Part shown: piece after piece, positions 26,601-28,286 of the stretch
How positions within the stretch are numbered: position 1 is the first letter of the stretch
How the letters are laid out: the number at the start of each line of letters is the position of its first letter
Assembly (NCBI GenBank): GCA_964441245.1
Contig: CAYTVR010000079.1
Location: forward strand, 1 to 28,286
Source: JALZUU01 sp964441245
GTDB lineage: Bacteria; Bacteroidota; Bacteroidia; Chitinophagales; Saprospiraceae
Length of the DNA: 28,286 nt
Reading direction: 5' to 3'
Translations under genes and position numbers: made by a program
Notes under the pieces: model-generated
Seen by the model: only the letters and a program-made list of their open reading frames with translations
What the model was told of the DNA's origin: nothing
Database searches by the model: none

Positions 26601-28286
26601 TTGAATCACATCAGCGGTACAACTAATCGTATCTGCACTAAAGTCAGCAATAGGTAAAGTGACTTCAACTGCTTCCATTTCTAAAATATTACCAACACAA
26701 CCGTCCTCGTTCATTACCCTTAGACTAACCGGAAAAAGACCAACTGTGTCAAAAGTATAGACAAAGCTTGAATCCGTTGTGGTAAAAAGTGTGTCACCAA
26801 TGATCCATTCCCATGCGACGACATTTCCAAAGAGACTAGTAGAATTATCTGAAAAAGCAACAGAAAGAGGAAAACAGCCTCCCATCGGAACTGGTATAAA
26901 ACTAGCCTCCAACCCATTCACATTTATAGCATCTGTATAATCAAGTGTATCTTGACAATCATGAATATCAGTGATGATCAATCGAATGTCATCATAAATT
27001 CCGGGCTCTTCAAAAACAATGGTCGGTGTAGCGGCGGTCGTGTCAGAAACTATTCCACCATTGACAATCCATTGATAAGAAGCAGCAAAAACGGACAAAT
27101 CTTCAACAGTGACTGTCAATGGTGCACATCCTGTTATAGGTGATAATTGAAAATCAGCAATTGGGTCGGTTACACAAAGTTGTAAAGTATCATAATCAAT
27201 GCATCCTGATTCAAAATTAAAAGCAGTATGCGCTACAAAATAACAACCAGTATCAGGATAGGTATGAGCTGGAATAAATACAGAAGAAGTATCGTTTGTA
27301 TTTCCTTCTACATCAAATTCCCAAAAAACAGAATCTGCACCAATAGACAAATTTTGAAAATCTACCGTGAAAGGATCCACACAATCTAGTACAAAGTTTG
27401 GTTTTCCAATTGGTGAGTTGACATGAATATAATCTTCAAAAGTGGTATCATTTCCACAACCATGATTAAAAAGTAATAAAGTCACATCAAAAAAACCAGT
27501 ATCCAAATATTGATGTGAAGGATTTTGAACATCTTCCACCACACTCCCATCCCCAAAATCCCAAATCCAAAAATCACCAAAAGAACTAGACAAATCTGTA
27601 AAAGCAACTGGACTATTGACACAAGTTTCCAATGGCGTTGCAGTAAAATTCAAATCTGGTTCTATGCCTACTCCTAATGCGTTTATAAATGTAGCCGTGC
27701 TAGAACAACCAAAGGAATTCATCACCGTCAAAGTCACATGATAAAATCCAGTATCGACTAAAGTAAACATTGGGTTTTCTTGACTTGAACTAAAAATGTC
27801 TGTATTATCTTCAAATACAACTTCCCAATTCCAACTCTCTACATTTCCAACAGTATTTGAACTTTCATCCAACACAACTTCTAATGGCGTACAGCCCCAA
27901 AGAACTTCAAAAGCTAAAGCAGCTTGGGTTTCTACCACTCGGATTGTATCGACCACGATGGAAGAAGTACAACCATTTTGATTTTCCACAGTCAATGTAA
28001 CAGGGTATTTACCAAAACCAACATAAGTATGACTTGGACTAAAACTAGTAGAAGTATTGCCATCGCCAAAATCCCAAAAATAACTAACACCATTCATCGA
28101 AAGATTAGTAAAATTGACACTATGTGGAAAGCTACATGCTTCTGGTTCATCAGTAAAATAATCAGCGGTTGGTAGATCAAAAACAGGAATGCATTCTGAT
28201 GCAAAAAGGGTGGTTGGACAACCTGAAATATATCGAGTCAAGCTAGGGGTGTAACAACCTACGTTTGAAAAAGTATGGCTAGGATT
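23688..28286 (-). CDS. Giant PKD-repeat surface protein with type B T9SS sorting tail, 5' end outside the window
   Basis: An exported adhesin-like protein. The frame stays open to the right edge (at least 1532 residues). The first residues visible, NPSHTFSNVGCYTPSLTRY, are the end of a PKD domain, so a TTG at 28241 is not the start. Eleven full PKD domains follow (typical pieces: FWDFGDGNTST, NPSHQYLDTGFFDVTL, NPQHIYNTPGTYEVSL). Next are six Ig-like repeats with the motif SCTDCLNPEASP or variants (TCTYCPDPMAFP, SCTNCPNPLLTP). The tail is the gliding-motility-associated C-terminal domain (VVPNAFSPNEDNNND, FKIFNRWGAVVFEE, WDG, GVYVYFVEA, KKGDVTLFR), the type B T9SS signal. Such proteins are surface-anchored or released adhesins. 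The signal peptide would be beyond the window. Confidence 0.95.
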   Translation of the reverse strand, partial: NPSHTFSNVGCYTPSLTRYISGCPTTLFASECIPVFDLPTADYFTDEPEACSFPHSVNFTNLSMNGVSYFWDFGDGNTSTSFSPSHTYVGFGKYPVTLTVENQNGCTSSIVVDTIRVVETQAALAFEVLWGCTPLEVVLDESSNTVGNVESWNWEVVFEDNTDIFSSSQENPMFTLVDTGFYHVTLTVMNSFGCSSTATFINALGVGIEPDLNFTATPLETCVNSPVAFTDLSSSFGDFWIWDFGDGSVVEDVQNPSHQYLDTGFFDVTLLLFNHGCGNDTTFEDYIHVNSPIGKPNFVLDCVDPFTVDFQNLSIGADSVFWEFDVEGNTNDTSSVFIPAHTYPDTGCYFVAHTAFNFESGCIDYDTLQLCVTDPIADFQLSPITGCAPLTVTVEDLSVFAASYQWIVNGGIVSDTTAATPTIVFEEPGIYDDIRLIITDIHDCQDTLDYTDAINVNGLEASFIPVPMGGCFPLSVAFSDNSTSLFGNVVAWEWIIGDTLFTTTDSSFVYTFDTVGLFPVSLRVMNEDGCVGNILEMEAVEVTLPIADFSADTISCTADVIQFIDLSQGTNLSYLWDFGDNTTSTEVAPIHNYAAQGSYTVCLTITDPYACDSTICKIDYIQIANPIANFTVDSSFADCPELIVQFENQSTNAASYEWDFGDNSGPSNLEHPPHVYTLPGSFDVSLIAIATENCRDTAFIEDFILLNGPIGEFEFTIDTSCVPLQVEFEGVSDKFYDFIWDFGNGDLDSTLNIQADTANYIYTEVGTYVPKLILIDESGCKVAYESPDTIFVEDLNLNFIASDTIMCDDIATTSFINLSSSTTPITFTEWHIEGLDPPITNDSEPNINYSAPGNYDVSLILANSYCRDTLLKENHITIGATPLAAFELSDTIGCTPVTINFSDVSSISEGAIISWEWDFGDESSANIRNPQHIYNTPGTYEVSLIISTQVGCTDTYTRMIEVLPLPLVELNNSLIVCQGEMVSLNAQLIGDTTGLVYNWLPSPTLSCTDCLNPEASPLDTTIYYFTLESSNGCVDTNEVVVNVRPFPVPVVEISNDTLICANDNVQLVAGGGDNVFSYQWDSSRPGLTCYESCFNPIAFPPAATTYVVTVTNVHGCSAQDSVFVDVIDQSQNLAGPDRTICLGDSVQLQVDFGMDITWLNPTGLTCTYCPDPMAFPSSEKDFRVSVLTDIGCEILDTITVFVLEQNAIDAGMDQVICVGEEALLEGNGVGEISWSPIEDLDNSNVLNPFASPLFTTTYSLTIVNDLCTLMDSVNIEVVEETVISANDVSICSGDTIQLSIDGSADLFNWLPPTNLSNPAIANPLAWPTETTTYEVLGQLSSCSQGALDMTVTVKDQPAVTLPSVHRFFTGQELEMATLVLSEGNYEFTWSGPDSLSCTNCPNPLLTPDTNGVFNLTVTDLDNGCELILETRLELLVNCSDDLLVVPNAFSPNEDNNNDLLTVITSIPQINAFKIFNRWGAVVFEEDDKFVGWDGTIDGALAPIGVYVYFVEAPCPIDPTKTIFKKGDVTLFR

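Noticed and set aside
28241..28243. Start codon for the PKD-repeat protein at 28241
   Set aside because: The codon is TTG inside a PKD domain whose reading frame continues to the window edge.

Overview
The window looks like chromosomal DNA of a Bacteroidota member, most probably of the Saprospiria. Four independent signs point there. There are type IX secretion (T9SS) sorting tails of both type A and type B. Several promoters fit the phylum's TAnnTTTG -7 box. Start codons lack Shine-Dalgarno sequences. A DUF1599-DoxX gene pair and an enlarged NusB are also typical of the phylum. The DNA is AT-rich, and I see no tRNA, rRNA, CRISPR array or intact transposon.

Layout. Positions 1-2606 hold guaA (minus strand, running off the left edge) and a divergent FtsX-type permease gene, separated by only 26 bp. 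Positions 2607-15253 hold a two-gene module that occurs twice. In each copy a cytoplasmic-looking ~468-residue protein of unknown function on the minus strand is divergent from a large T9SS-secreted protein on the plus strand. The two secreted proteins differ at their N-termini (receptor-L/leucine-rich modules versus a predicted beta-helix) but share a long central domain and the sorting tail. Between the two modules lie decayed sequence (a T9SS gene relic and a 165 bp insertion-element relic) and rpsU with its own promoter, leader hairpin and terminator.

Positions 15724-19149 hold two OmpA-family proteins with thrombospondin type 3 calcium-binding repeats, one anchored by an N-terminal membrane helix and one with a signal peptide and probable beta-barrel. 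Positions 19275-22636 hold nusB, a DoxX-family membrane protein and a DUF1599 protein, all on the minus strand. The right end has yigZ (plus) converging on a giant PKD-repeat protein with a type B sorting tail (minus), which runs off the right edge.

The surface proteins fit a T9SS-dependent, probably gliding or adhesive lifestyle; the rest is housekeeping. The most unusual points are the duplicated divergent module, a 98 bp structured repeat placed between convergent stop codons whose stem arms covary around a conserved loop, the back-to-back -7 boxes between guaA and the permease gene, and the rpsU leader hairpin.
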